This document shows positions 1 through 7,736 of a stretch of 64,000 bases of DNA, one piece after another. How positions within the stretch are numbered: the stretch's first letter is position 1; every line of letters begins with the position of its first letter. The notes under the pieces are model-generated. The model was not told the origin of the DNA, made no database searches, and saw only the letters and a list, made by a program, of their open reading frames with translations. The stretch comes from Afipia sp. (GTDB lineage: Bacteria > Pseudomonadota > Alphaproteobacteria > Rhizobiales > Xanthobacteraceae): positions 698,325 to 762,324 of the forward strand of contig JACQDM010000002.1 in assembly GCA_016201045.1 (NCBI GenBank). The letters are read 5' to 3'. The position numbers were made by a program, and so were the translations under genes.

Positions 1-347
1 ACAACTGCACCTTCCATACCGATCCGGGATTTCCGCTGACCATCGGCAAGAACTGCACCGTCGGCCACAACGTTATCCTTCACGGCTGCACCATCGAAGA
101 CGGCGCGCTCGTCGGCATGGGCGCGATCATCATGAACGGTGCGCAGATCGGGAAGGGCTGTATCGTCGGCGCCGGTGCGGTGATCACCGAAGGCAAGACT
201 TTCGAGGATCGCGCGCTTGTGGTCGGCGCACCTGCGCGCGTCATTCGCACGCTGACGGAAGAGCAGGTCAAGGCGATGACCTACGGCGCGCCGCACTACG
301 TTCACAACGGCAAGCGCTTCAAGGCCGGCTTGAAAAAAATCGGTTGA
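1..347 (+). CDS. gamma-carbonic anhydrase-like hexapeptide protein (5' truncated)
   Basis: The reading frame is open from base 3, so the gene starts outside the window; 114 residues remain of a family that is usually about 175 long. Left-handed beta-helix turns are visible, with repeated G-x-x-V/I spacing. The three histidines that bind zinc in gamma-carbonic anhydrases appear to be present: visible residue 5 (TFHTDPG), and 22 and 27 (VGHNVILHG). The C-terminal part is the usual helical tail after VVGAPARVIR. Family members hydrate CO2 or act as non-catalytic trimers. Activity of this copy is inferred from the ligands only. Confidence 0.85.
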   Translation, partial: NCTFHTDPGFPLTIGKNCTVGHNVILHGCTIEDGALVGMGAIIMNGAQIGKGCIVGAGAVITEGKTFEDRALVVGAPARVIRTLTEEQVKAMTYGAPHYVHNGKRFKAGLKKIG

Positions 348-350
348 CGA

Positions 351-617
351 TCAGGCAGCGTTCAGAAACTCGACACCGATCTCGCTTCCCTTCTGCCAGA
401 CGAGGCGGCAGCGGGTCGTCTTCCGGACGTCGCCGGTGAATGCGATCGACAATTTGCCGTCGATCGGGCCCTTGTCGTGCACCAGAATCTTCGCGCCGGA
501 GAGCGACAGGTCCAGCACCGTGCAGTTGCGTTTTGCAAATCCGCCGTCAAGCGTCATCCACACATGCTGCTGCATCTTGTGACGCGGCTTGCGGGTCTCT
601 CTTTTGAAAATCGCCAT
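351..617 (-). CDS. single-domain PilZ protein
   Basis: An 88-residue protein starting at MAIFKRET; a longer open frame upstream has no domain content and is ignored. The PilZ signature DLSLSG is clear at about residues 36-41, and a basic stretch (RETRKPRHK) sits where the c-di-GMP-binding RxxxR motif lies in the family. That motif is not canonical, so ligand binding is uncertain. It is convergent with the carbonic anhydrase gene, whose stop codon lies 3 nt away. A second PilZ protein lies at 2737-3354, so c-di-GMP-linked output is a local theme. Confidence 0.8.
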   Translation of the reverse strand: MAIFKRETRKPRHKMQQHVWMTLDGGFAKRNCTVLDLSLSGAKILVHDKGPIDGKLSIAFTGDVRKTTRCRLVWQKGSEIGVEFLNAA

Positions 618-897
618 CGTGAGTACTCCGATCTGAGGAGCGTTATACGCGATGGAACTTTCGGAAAATTTGAATCGATTGAATGGATCAAAGGCAAACG
701 ATTCAGACCGCGTTAACCAAGCAATTTTCTCCGCGCGGGTGTCTCGACACCGCTTCGCGCGTGAGTGGCGCCGCACGGTCCAAGCCGCGCGCCGGTGAGT
801 CCAAGCGTCCAATCCCAAAATTCGCTAGGAATTACAGACGAATGATCGTGGCGCGGCAACGGTGCCGCTCCGCGCTTGGGGACATTGGGAGGCATCG

Positions 898-1599
898 ATG
901 CGGACACTTCTTCTTGCGGCGGCGAGCGCGGTCGCGCTGACAGCTCCGGCACTTGCGGCGGACATGTCCGCTCCGGCACCGGCGCCATACGTCAAGGCAG
1001 CCTATGTGCCGCCTCCATTCACCTGGACCGGCCTCTATCTCGGCGCTCATGGCGGATACGGTTGGGGCCGCATGACCGGAAGCGATCCGACGGGCGCTAC
1101 GCCCGACAGCATCGTCGATACCAAGGGTGGCGTCGCCGGCGGCCAGGTCGGTTATCTCTATCAGATCGGTGCGCTGGTTCTCGGCGTCGAAGGCACTTAC
1201 GCGTGGGCCGACATCAAGCAGAGCATGGCATTGGGTGTAGGTACTGCGACTGTTAAGAACGACTACATCGCAACGGTTGCAGGTCGCGCCGGTTATGCGT
1301 TCGACCGCGCTTTGATTTACGGCAAGGGCGGTGTTGCGTTCACGCGCGATAGGGCAGATGCGACCGACGGTCTCGGCGGCACATCGACCGGACGCTTCAG
1401 CCACACCGGCTATGTAGTAGGTGGTGGTTTAGAATACGCCTTCGCGCAGAATTGGTCGGCGCGCGTTGAATACAACTACCTCGGCTTCGGCGCGCAGCTG
1501 GAGACGCCAAGCTCCGCCGGCGGTCTCGTCGCGACGCCAATGAATGTCAGCAACAAGATTTCGACCGTCACGTTCGGCGTGAACTACCATCTGAACTGA
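898..1599 (+). CDS. Omp25/31-like outer-membrane beta-barrel protein
   Basis: A 233-residue protein. The ATG at 898 has GGGAGG 5 nt upstream. A Sec signal peptide ends near ALAA-DMSAP, and the mature protein begins with a Pro/Ala segment, then FTWTGLYLGAHGGYGWG, which is typical of rhizobial Omp25/Omp31-like small porin-type barrels. The rest alternates glycine and aromatic residues in amphipathic strands and ends in TVTFGVNYHLN. It probably forms an 8-stranded barrel in the outer membrane with a structural or adhesion role. It is monocistronic and followed by a clear terminator. Confidence 0.87.
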   Translation: MRTLLLAAASAVALTAPALAADMSAPAPAPYVKAAYVPPPFTWTGLYLGAHGGYGWGRMTGSDPTGATPDSIVDTKGGVAGGQVGYLYQIGALVLGVEGTYAWADIKQSMALGVGTATVKNDYIATVAGRAGYAFDRALIYGKGGVAFTRDRADATDGLGGTSTGRFSHTGYVVGGGLEYAFAQNWSARVEYNYLGFGAQLETPSSAGGLVATPMNVSNKISTVTFGVNYHLN

Positions 1600-1623
1600 C
1601 GATTTCCAACTCCAGTAGACTTG

Positions 1624-1651
1624 AAGCCGGTTCGCGAGAACCGGCTTTTTT
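1624..1651 (+). terminator. rho-independent terminator of the barrel gene
   Basis: A 9-bp perfect stem (AAGCCGGTT, CGCGAG loop, AACCGGCTT) is followed by T residues, 24 nt after the stop codon of the barrel gene. Confidence 0.85.
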
Positions 1652-1673
1652 CGTCGGCGAAATGAAAATGGGT

Positions 1674-1704
1674 GCGGCCGAACCTTGGGGGAAGGTTCGG
1701 CCGC
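1674..1704 (-). terminator. hairpin, probable terminator of the transglutaminase-like gene
   Basis: A 13-bp perfect inverted repeat (GCGGCCGAACCTT and its complement) with a 5-nt loop. On the minus strand it lies 74 nt after the protease stop codon and is followed by an imperfect T-rich stretch (ATTTTCATTT). It may end that transcript, but the U-tract is weak. Confidence 0.5.
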
Positions 1705-1722
1705 GCACGATCCGGTCTGGGA

Positions 1723-1738
1723 CGGGGAGGGGTGGGGA
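1723..1738. repeat. G-rich 16-mer, copy 1
   Basis: CGGGGAGGGGTGGGGA occurs here and, identically, at 4295-4310. With the GGG just upstream (1719-1721) this copy forms four closely spaced G-runs, a canonical G-quadruplex pattern. On the minus strand the copy lies in the 3' untranslated region of the protease mRNA as a C-rich tract. Confidence 0.6.
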
Positions 1739-1777
1739 TACGACCGGGTCGTGTAGCTCCGTTGTTGTTTTGAAATG

Positions 1778-2407
1778 TCAGCGCGAGCTTGCGGTGGCGA
1801 CGGCAGGACGCGAGTCGCCGAGCGACACCCACACATTCGGATCGGCCTGCGACTGGCGCTTGACGAAGCGGTAGCCCGTCTCGGTCCACGCCACGACGTC
1901 TTCGTTCTGGTTGTCGAGAACGAACTCGCCCTTGTCGGACTTCACGGTGAGAACCGCGTGGCCTTCGCCCTTCTTGTCGCGAACGACCGTGATCAGCAGC
2001 GCTTCACGAGGCCAGCCGGCGTCGATCAGCATCTTGCGTTTCATCAGCACGTAATCTTCGCAGTCGCCGTAGCCGTCGGTCGGATACGACCACTTCTCGA
2101 TGACGCCCCAGTGTTCCTGGTCGGTCATCGGCTTGACGGTTTCGTTCACCCAGCGATTGACGCGGAGCATGTCTTTCCATGCGGTCTGCGTCATGACGAT
2201 GTCGCGTGGCTGCGTCGCGCCGCCACGGCAATCGGCCGGATTGTCGGCACAGAACTCGACCCAGCCGATCGGCGGACGCGCCGTATCGCCAAGGCTGGCA
2301 TAAATCACTTTGTCCCCGGCGGCATTGGCGCTCGCCGTCATTCCGATGAGGCTGATGGCAACCGCCAGACCTCGAACGAAATTCTCCCGTCCCTTGATTG
2401 AAAACAT
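1778..2407 (-). CDS. bacterial transglutaminase-like cysteine protease (bTLCP)
   Basis: A 209-residue secreted protein with a signal peptide ending near SANAA (residue 30). The family triad is visible: Cys116 (DGYGDCEDYV), His150 (GEGHAVLTV) and Asp165 (FVLDNQ). Length matches the Peptidase_C93/bTLCP family of proteobacteria. Characterised relatives (LapG) cleave large adhesins in the periplasm under control of a c-di-GMP receptor, LapD. No LapD or adhesin gene is visible here, so a LapG role is only possible. The start ATG has an AGGGGG tract upstream. The promoter region carries nested palindromes at 2528-2573. Confidence 0.88.
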   Translation of the reverse strand: MFSIKGRENFVRGLAVAISLIGMTASANAAGDKVIYASLGDTARPPIGWVEFCADNPADCRGGATQPRDIVMTQTAWKDMLRVNRWVNETVKPMTDQEHWGVIEKWSYPTDGYGDCEDYVLMKRKMLIDAGWPREALLITVVRDKKGEGHAVLTVKSDKGEFVLDNQNEDVVAWTETGYRFVKRQSQADPNVWVSLGDSRPAVATASSR

Positions 2408-2527
2408 TGTGGCCCCCTTTTTTTGTTGGGACCAGAATGCGCGGAAGGATTTTCAGCGGGCCGAATTACGGCATGTGGATTTGATGCAAAGGCGAGTAAA
2501 AACAGGGACTTATTTGATGCTTACTTG

Positions 2528-2573
2528 AATCAAATTCGTCTCAAATTTGAGACTTTCGAATTTGATTCAAATT
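2528..2573. promoter_or_regulatory. nested AT-rich palindromes upstream of bTLCP
   Basis: Three overlapping dyads lie in 46 bp: an outer pair AATCAAATTCG / CGAATTTGATT (2528-2538, 2557-2567), an inner perfect 16-bp palindrome GTCTCAAATTTGAGAC (2538-2553), and AATTTGA-T-TCAAATT (2559-2573). They sit 120-165 bp upstream of the protease start, in a 329-bp gap (2408-2736) with no gene. This could be an operator array or a structured leader. Nothing else was recognised in the gap. Confidence 0.5.
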
Positions 2574-2736
2574 TTATCGATTGGCGCGCAGCGCGTTGAA
2601 ATTGCTGCAAAAGGCGAGCGCGGGCCGCGCTCGCGAGGGGACCGCTTGCGGTGTCTCACAACGCATCAAGGCGACATCCGGTGAGGGATATCGCCTTGAA
2701 AGCTCAGAAAAATCAGGAGTCGGTAACCGCGGCGGT

Positions 2737-3354
2737 TTACTGCGCGCTTACGCTGTCTTCGACTGTTTCTGGAAGCTGCGCGTGGACGAACTCCACAGCG
2801 AAGCCTTCCTCGAGGTGACGCACGACACGCGCCTGAACGCGGCCGAGCGTAACGGCACTGCCGACCGCTGGGCGGATTTCCGAAGCCAGCGCCGCGCCGG
2901 ACAGCGAAAGGTCCATGATGCGGACGGGCAATTTGCGGCCGTCTTCGTCGATCTTGAGCACCGCCATCGGATTGCGCGGCACGATACGGTCGTGGCGGCG
3001 ATCTTCAGGCAGATTGAGGATCTGGCGGTTGGCGAGCCAAGTGAGCTGGGCGGCCAGCTTGTCCCGCTTGCGCGGTGTCGCGCCGACCGTCATGGCAAAG
3101 CCGTTGTCGAGTTGGCGGGTGATTTTGCCTTCCACGCGGCCGATATGGTCGAGATAGGCCACGACCCGCTCGCCGACATTGCCGATGCCCGGTGCGAGGA
3201 GCGCAAGGCCACCCGGCGACATGTTGATGACCTGGCAAGGGAATTCACGCCGGTCAGCCAGCATGTAGCGGCCAAGCAATTGGACCTTCACGCGCTGGAA
3301 GCGGCGGCGTTCTTCGGTCGAGGGAACTGATTGTCTCTGCGGCAACGCCATCAT
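2737..3354 (-). CDS. tandem PilZ-domain protein
   Basis: A 205-residue protein with two PilZ-like halves. The first has RRRFQRVKV and NMSPGG, the second RRHDRIV and DLSLSG, so both carry the arginine motif plus the D/NxSxxG motif expected for c-di-GMP binding. The frame is open up to 3402, but a CtrA-like box at 3407-3421 would then touch the start codon, so the ATG at 3354 (MMALPQRQ) is preferred; the upstream start cannot be excluded. No other domain is seen. It is probably a cytoplasmic c-di-GMP effector for motility, adhesion or polysaccharide. Confidence 0.8.
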   Translation of the reverse strand: MMALPQRQSVPSTEERRRFQRVKVQLLGRYMLADRREFPCQVINMSPGGLALLAPGIGNVGERVVAYLDHIGRVEGKITRQLDNGFAMTVGATPRKRDKLAAQLTWLANRQILNLPEDRRHDRIVPRNPMAVLKIDEDGRKLPVRIMDLSLSGAALASEIRPAVGSAVTLGRVQARVVRHLEEGFAVEFVHAQLPETVEDSVSAQ

Positions 3355-3406
3355 TTCACCGGGTCGGCCGGTTTGTCGGTATGACGCAACCTTAGATGGC
3401 ACAGGG

Positions 3407-3421
3407 TTAACGATGCGTTAG
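3407..3421 (-). promoter_or_regulatory. CtrA-like box (one mismatch) upstream of the PilZ gene
   Basis: TTAA-CGATGCG-TTAG: a TTAA-N7-TTAA site with one mismatch, about 50 bp upstream of the preferred PilZ start at 3354. Confidence 0.4.
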
Positions 3422-3451
3422 CAACCTGAAATAGCGAACCTGGTCTGCGTG

Positions 3452-4021
3452 TCAGCGCAAGCCTTCATAGACAGTGAAGCCGCGCACCACGCTCCATTTG
3501 CGCAAGAGTCGCGGGCCGAGCCATTTCTGCTCTTCGCCGGCATGGCGCCATGAGATGAGCGTGAGATTCTTGAGCGGCGCAAAGGCGTGAGCGTCGTCGC
3601 GCCCGATCGGTACCATCAAACCTGTCAGGCTGAGCGGGGCGTGGGAACGAGTGCCGAACGGCAGCAGCAACAGTTCGAGATGGATCGTCGTGCCGTCTGC
3701 ACCCTCGGCAGCGATACCGCCCACGGTTGCCAGCATTTCTTCCGCGGCGATGCCGACAATATCCTCGAACTCGGCACGGCTCTTGGGTGCGAAGAGATCG
3801 GCAAGACTCTTGCCCTTGGCGTCGCCGCCGAGCAGCGCGCAGAGCCGCGTTCCTGCGACACGAAACGGAAAGCCTGCCGCGCGGTCGTAGGACAGCACGA
3901 AAATGTCGCCGAGCAGATGGCGCACGGCTTCCGGCTCGAGATCGCTGCGTTCGGGCGCGGCTGCGCCTGCGCGCTTGCCGTCCCAATACGCGAAGAACTC
4001 GCGGCTGGCTGAATGTTTCAT
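3452..4021 (-). CDS. PAS_5-family protein
   Basis: A 189-residue soluble protein. The N-terminus (REFFAYWDGKRAG, then RSDLEPEAVRHLLGDIFVLSYD) and the RVAGTRLCALLG segment match the PAS_5 (DUF1488-type) alphaproteobacterial family, in which a lone PAS fold occurs without an output domain. No kinase, cyclase or DNA-binding part is present. Ligand and partner are unknown. It lies next to PilZ genes and is read away from the CtrA box at 4161-4176, so a cell-cycle or second-messenger link is possible but unproven. Confidence 0.7.
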   Translation of the reverse strand: MKHSASREFFAYWDGKRAGAAAPERSDLEPEAVRHLLGDIFVLSYDRAAGFPFRVAGTRLCALLGGDAKGKSLADLFAPKSRAEFEDIVGIAAEEMLATVGGIAAEGADGTTIHLELLLLPFGTRSHAPLSLTGLMVPIGRDDAHAFAPLKNLTLISWRHAGEEQKWLGPRLLRKWSVVRGFTVYEGLR

Positions 4022-4160
4022 CGTCCCACCCTGACCCGCGCGCGGCGAACGTGAGACAGACCTGTCCCGTATTCACGCATTGCGCGGTCCCCTTTCTGTT
4101 GTGCGGGACAGGCGTTGCAGCGTCCATGCCGCAGGCACGAAACGGGCGGGCATTGCAGTG

Positions 4161-4176
4161 TTAACGTTAAGTTAAC
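4161..4176. promoter_or_regulatory. CtrA box (perfect TTAA-N7-TTAAC)
   Basis: TTAA-CGTTAAG-TTAAC matches the CtrA consensus exactly. It lies in the 438-bp gap 4022-4459, 140 bp upstream of the PAS_5 gene (minus strand) and about 185 bp upstream of an orphan terminator on the plus strand. Confidence 0.55.
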
Positions 4177-4294
4177 TATGAGCTTCGCGTAATTCCGGAT
4201 CGCAGCTAGTGTCTGCGTACTCCAAGCCGCTCAGCTTTTCTCCAGGGGTTGGGCGGCGGATATACAGGTGGCAACGAACAGATTGGTCATTGTG

Positions 4295-4310
4295 CGGGGA
4301 GGGGTGGGGA
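4295..4310. repeat. G-rich 16-mer, copy 2
   Basis: Identical to the sequence at 1723-1738. It lies 35 bp before the orphan terminator stem, inside the putative small RNA. Only three G4 runs are contiguous here, so the quadruplex pattern is incomplete. Confidence 0.6.
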
Positions 4311-4344
4311 ACGCCCGGACCGCGCGCAGCAAGACCGGAAGTCC

Positions 4345-4380
4345 AAAGGGAAGGCGCATGCGCCTTCCCTTTTTCTTTTT
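4345..4380 (+). terminator. strong rho-independent terminator (orphan)
   Basis: A 28-bp perfect palindrome (4345-4372) centred on GCGCATGCGC is followed by TTCTTTTT. It lies 80 bp before the rhomboid start and cannot end any recognised gene on either strand. Confidence 0.8.
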
Positions 4381-4459
4381 CGGCGCGACGCCGTTGCGCT
4401 TGCGCGGCCGATCCAAAGACGCCTATCTGCGTTGAGACGACGATCGCTTAGGCTTTCCC

Positions 4460-5209
4460 TTGCAAGTCCCCGAAATTCCACCGCCGCAGCCGCGAGAGCC
4501 GATCCTGACGATTCCGGGCGCGATGGTGGCGCTTGTCGCGGTGATGGCCTTCATTCATGGCTTGCGGATGCTGTTGCCGCTCGCGACCGATCAGGAATTG
4601 ATCTGGGCCTTCGGCTTCGTTCCCGCACGTTACGATTCATCCGTGATGGCAGGCCAATTCCCCGGCGGCGCTGGCGCGGAGATCTGGACGTTCCTGACTT
4701 ACGCATTCCTGCACGCCGATTTCAGCCACATCCTGTTCAACATGCTTTGGATGCTGCCGTTCGGCAGCGCGCTCGCGCGGCGTTTTCCGCCGGTGCGGTT
4801 TTTCACTTTTCTCGCGATCACTGCGATCGCGGGCGCGTTTGCGCATCTCATCACGCATCAGCATGAAGTTGCACCGATGATTGGAGCTTCCGCCGCAGTG
4901 TCGGGCGCGATGGCGGCGTGTATCCGCTTCGCATTCCAGTCGGGAAGTTTCCTGTCGTTCGGCCGGGGCGATGCGCAAACCGCCGCGCAAATTCCGGCGC
5001 TCCCGCTCAGCCAATCGCTGCGCAATCCGCGGGTGCTCGGATTTCTCGCGGTGTGGTTTGGCATCAATCTTGTGTTCGGCATCGGCGCAATCGGCGTCGG
5101 CTCATCCGTACAGAGCGTTGCGTGGCAGGCGCATATCGGCGGTTTTGTCGCAGGCCTCGTGCTGTTCTCGCTGTTCGATCCGGTGCCGCGCGCCAGCGAC
5201 TTACACTGA
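4460..5209 (+). CDS. rhomboid-family intramembrane serine protease
   Basis: A 249-residue membrane protein with about six hydrophobic segments. The rhomboid catalytic dyad is visible: Ser144 in IGASAAVSGA and His225 in WQAHIGGFVAG. The HADFSHILFNMLWM segment corresponds to the conserved His-Asn part of TM2. The start used is TTG at 4460, which includes the proline-rich N-terminus; no clear ribosome site precedes it and ATG 4522 is an alternative. It cleaves membrane-protein substrates within the bilayer. The substrate here is unknown. Confidence 0.9.
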   Translation: MQVPEIPPPQPREPILTIPGAMVALVAVMAFIHGLRMLLPLATDQELIWAFGFVPARYDSSVMAGQFPGGAGAEIWTFLTYAFLHADFSHILFNMLWMLPFGSALARRFPPVRFFTFLAITAIAGAFAHLITHQHEVAPMIGASAAVSGAMAACIRFAFQSGSFLSFGRGDAQTAAQIPALPLSQSLRNPRVLGFLAVWFGINLVFGIGAIGVGSSVQSVAWQAHIGGFVAGLVLFSLFDPVPRASDLH

Positions 5210-5389
5210 GATCATCGGCTTCGCTGCACTGCATATTGCGAAGGCGAACGGTCAGGTTCATCATTCCCCAAAAGGTTGCATATCGGCGTTTCGCAAAGAG
5301 GCGAAACCAAACTCACGATTCGTTGTTTGACTCATTGAGAAAAGGTCCGTGCGGATTTTCCGCGCCGGCGTTTGAACTGGGAGACGACA

Positions 5390-5818
5390 ATGACAGTTCG
5401 AGGCATTCTGGATACCAAAGGTCATCAGGTTGTCAGCGTCGCACTCGACGCAAAGCTCTTCGCTGCCGTGAAAATTTTGTCGCAGAAGCGCATCGGTGCG
5501 GTGCTGGTGATGAACGGTTCGAAAATCGAGGGCATTCTCTCCGAACGCGACATCGTGCGCGTCCTCGGTGAAAAGGGTGCGAGCGCTCTCGATGAGCCGG
5601 TCAAAAACGTGATGACGGCGAAAGTCATCACCTGCCGCGAACGTGACGCCGTCAGTAGCATCATGGAAACGATGACGTCGGGAAAATTCCGGCATATTCC
5701 GGTGGTGGAAAACGACCGCGTCGTCGGGTTGATTTCCATCGGCGACGTCGTGAAATGGCGCGTCGCTCAGTTCGAGCGCGAGCAGGAAGCGCTGCACGAC
5801 TACATCAAGACTGCGTAG
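5390..5818 (+). CDS. CBS-pair protein
   Basis: A 142-residue protein made almost entirely of two CBS motifs: GAVLVMNGSKIEGILSERDIVR and FRHIPVVENDRVVGLISIGDVVK mark the C-terminal ends of each. ATG 5390 follows GGGAG at a good distance; a TTG 18 nt upstream is less likely. Stand-alone CBS pairs bind adenosine ligands (AMP, ATP, NAD, SAM) and regulate enzymes or channels, but the partner is not identifiable here. The convergent GST gene ends 9 nt away. Confidence 0.85.
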   Translation: MTVRGILDTKGHQVVSVALDAKLFAAVKILSQKRIGAVLVMNGSKIEGILSERDIVRVLGEKGASALDEPVKNVMTAKVITCRERDAVSSIMETMTSGKFRHIPVVENDRVVGLISIGDVVKWRVAQFEREQEALHDYIKTA

Positions 5819-5827
5819 CGGCTGGCG

Positions 5828-6469
5828 TCAATTGCGATTGTTGACGGCCCACTGCGCGTCGAAGGCGCGCTTGTAGGCGGGACGCGCTTCGCCGCGCGCG
5901 ACGTAAGCCGCCAGATTCTGAAACTCTTCGAGAATGCCAGATGCTCTGAGCCTGAGTAGTACCGACACCATCATCAGGTCGCCTGCACTGAACGCGCCGT
6001 CCAGCCATTCGGAATCGCCCAAGCGTGTCGACAATTGTTTCAGACGCTCTCGCACGTGGCCCATGACCAGCGGTATGCGCTCCTTCGCCCAAGGCTTGTC
6101 GCCCTCGAAAATTCTGGCGGTGACAAGCTCAAGGATCGGAGGCTCAACCGTATTGACGGCCGCGAACATCCACATGATCGCGCGAGATCGCGCGTTGGCG
6201 TCGTTCGGCAGCAAGCCCGCATGGCGCTCGCCGATATGAAGAACGATCGCTCCGGTCTCGAACAAGGCAAGATCGCCTTCCTCATAGGTCGGGATTTGTC
6301 CGAAGGGATGAAGCAAAAGATGCGCGGGCTGCTTCATTGCATCGAACGTAACGAGACGAACCTCGTAGGATTGGCCGACTTCTTCGAGCGCCCAGCGGAC
6401 GCGCGTGTCGCGCGCCAGTCCCCTGCCGCCGTCGGGCGAACGGTCAAAGGCGGTGATTGTGATCTTCAT
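5828..6469 (-). CDS. glutathione S-transferase family protein
   Basis: A 213-residue cytosolic protein. The N-terminal thioredoxin-like half ends in HPFGQIPTYEEGDLALFETGAIVLHI, the glutathione-binding cis-Pro and E-[ST] segment of GSTs (TYEEGD, FETGAI). The C-terminal half is all-helical, with the SEWLDGAFSAGDLMM capping motif. ATG 6469 lies 5 nt after the stop of the patatin gene, so the two are probably co-transcribed and coupled. Substrate unknown. Confidence 0.87.
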   Translation of the reverse strand: MKITITAFDRSPDGGRGLARDTRVRWALEEVGQSYEVRLVTFDAMKQPAHLLLHPFGQIPTYEEGDLALFETGAIVLHIGERHAGLLPNDANARSRAIMWMFAAVNTVEPPILELVTARIFEGDKPWAKERIPLVMGHVRERLKQLSTRLGDSEWLDGAFSAGDLMMVSVLLRLRASGILEEFQNLAAYVARGEARPAYKRAFDAQWAVNNRN

Positions 6470-6474
6470 CAATC

Positions 6475-7512
6475 TCAGGCCGAAGCGGACTGCACGGGGC
6501 CGGGCGACTGGCTCGCGGTTGGCGTCAGCAGATTGATCGCTTCCTGAATATTTTCGATGTTGCGCTCGGCCGCGCGGACGCCGTGCGCAATCGTTTCCTC
6601 GGCGCGATGGAAATCGAACCAGCCGATGCGCCCCACGCGCGGCGATATCAGCACGTCCGGCGGATCGCCTGCGAGGCGCGCGCGCGTGATGCGGTCCTGC
6701 ATGATGTTGAAGGCGTCGACCATCACGCCCGAGATTCCGGGGCGCGCGGCACTGCCGAAGAATTCGCGCTTCATCGTTTTTTCTGCTGAAAAGAATTTGC
6801 CGATGCCGCGCTTCGGCGCAACGGGTTCGGGCAAAGTTTCTGCCTCCGGTTCGGCATCGCCTTCGCCGAACCCCGAAATGATGGTGCCGTGGCCGGCGAC
6901 ATCGGTCGAGACGTTGCAGGCGATCACGATTTCGGCACCGAGCGCGCGCGCGGTCGACACCGGCACCGGATTGACGAGCGCGCCGTCAACCAGCCAGCGG
7001 TCGCCGATCATGACGGGTTCGAAGATTCCCGGCAGCGCATAGGAGGCGCGGATCGCGTTGACGAGCTTGCCGCTCGAGAGCCAGATCTCGTGGCCGGTTT
7101 TCACTTCGGTCGCGACGGCTGCAAATTTCAGCGGCAGGTCGCCGATATGAACGCGGCCCAGCGCTGCTTCCAGTTCGGTTGCCAGTCTGCCGCCGCCAAT
7201 GAGGCCGGAGCCGTTCAGGCGGATATCGAGATAGGTGAAAATATTGCGCGGCTTGAGGCCACGCGCCCACGCTTCGAGCGTGTCGAGATGACCGGCGGCA
7301 TAGGAGCCGCCAACGACCGCGCCGATGGATGTGCCGACGATGATATCGGGCACGATGCCGTTGGCGAGAAGGGTGCGCATGATGCCGATATGAGCGAAGC
7401 CGCGCGCGGCACCGCCGCCAAGTGCCAGCCCGATTTTCGGTCGCTTGATCACGGAGTCTGCCTTGATTTTGCCGGTTGGATTTTGCCCGAACCCGATCCA
7501 ATTCTCCAGCAC
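6475..7512 (-). CDS. patatin-like phospholipase (RssA type)
   Basis: A 345-residue protein. The GTG at 7512 is chosen because AAGGAGG lies 6 nt upstream; the frame continues to 7596 without domain content. The oxyanion loop GGGAARG, the nucleophile Ser62 in GTSIG and the catalytic Asp176 in VDGALVNP are all visible, with SRSA-like spacing expected for the Ser-Asp dyad of patatins. The C-terminal third is variable. It is likely a cytoplasmic or membrane-associated lipid acyl hydrolase. It is followed 5 nt later by the GST gene. Confidence 0.9.
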   Translation of the reverse strand: MLENWIGFGQNPTGKIKADSVIKRPKIGLALGGGAARGFAHIGIMRTLLANGIVPDIIVGTSIGAVVGGSYAAGHLDTLEAWARGLKPRNIFTYLDIRLNGSGLIGGGRLATELEAALGRVHIGDLPLKFAAVATEVKTGHEIWLSSGKLVNAIRASYALPGIFEPVMIGDRWLVDGALVNPVPVSTARALGAEIVIACNVSTDVAGHGTIISGFGEGDAEPEAETLPEPVAPKRGIGKFFSAEKTMKREFFGSAARPGISGVMVDAFNIMQDRITRARLAGDPPDVLISPRVGRIGWFDFHRAEETIAHGVRAAERNIENIQEAINLLTPTASQSPGPVQSASA

Positions 7513-7736
7513 CGACAGCCTCCTTGGCGAATCGCGGCATCGAATCGCAATGCGCGTCGCATTAATAAATGCGGATTGCGAAGTTTTGTGCCGCAATGAA
7601 TGTGTCGCGTAGAGTGCAAATGTGACTGAACGTGGACGTTTAGACCATTTGGCGAGGACGCTACTGGGCCGTTCGGGCGGCGGTTAACCGCAATCCGAGG
7701 CTTGAATTTGCCGCCTTTTCGGTGAAAAACCGGCCC

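Larger units (their letters stand above)
4180..4380 (+). ncRNA. candidate small RNA (orphan terminator between divergent genes)
   Basis: No convincing protein frame ends before the strong terminator at 4345-4380, and both flanking genes point away from it. A transcript must still end there, so a plus-strand small RNA is inferred. Its 5' end is unknown; a start shortly after the CtrA box would give about 190 nt. It would contain the G-rich 16-mer at 4295-4310. I compared it by eye with 6S, SRP and RNase P core motifs and saw no match. Confidence 0.3.
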
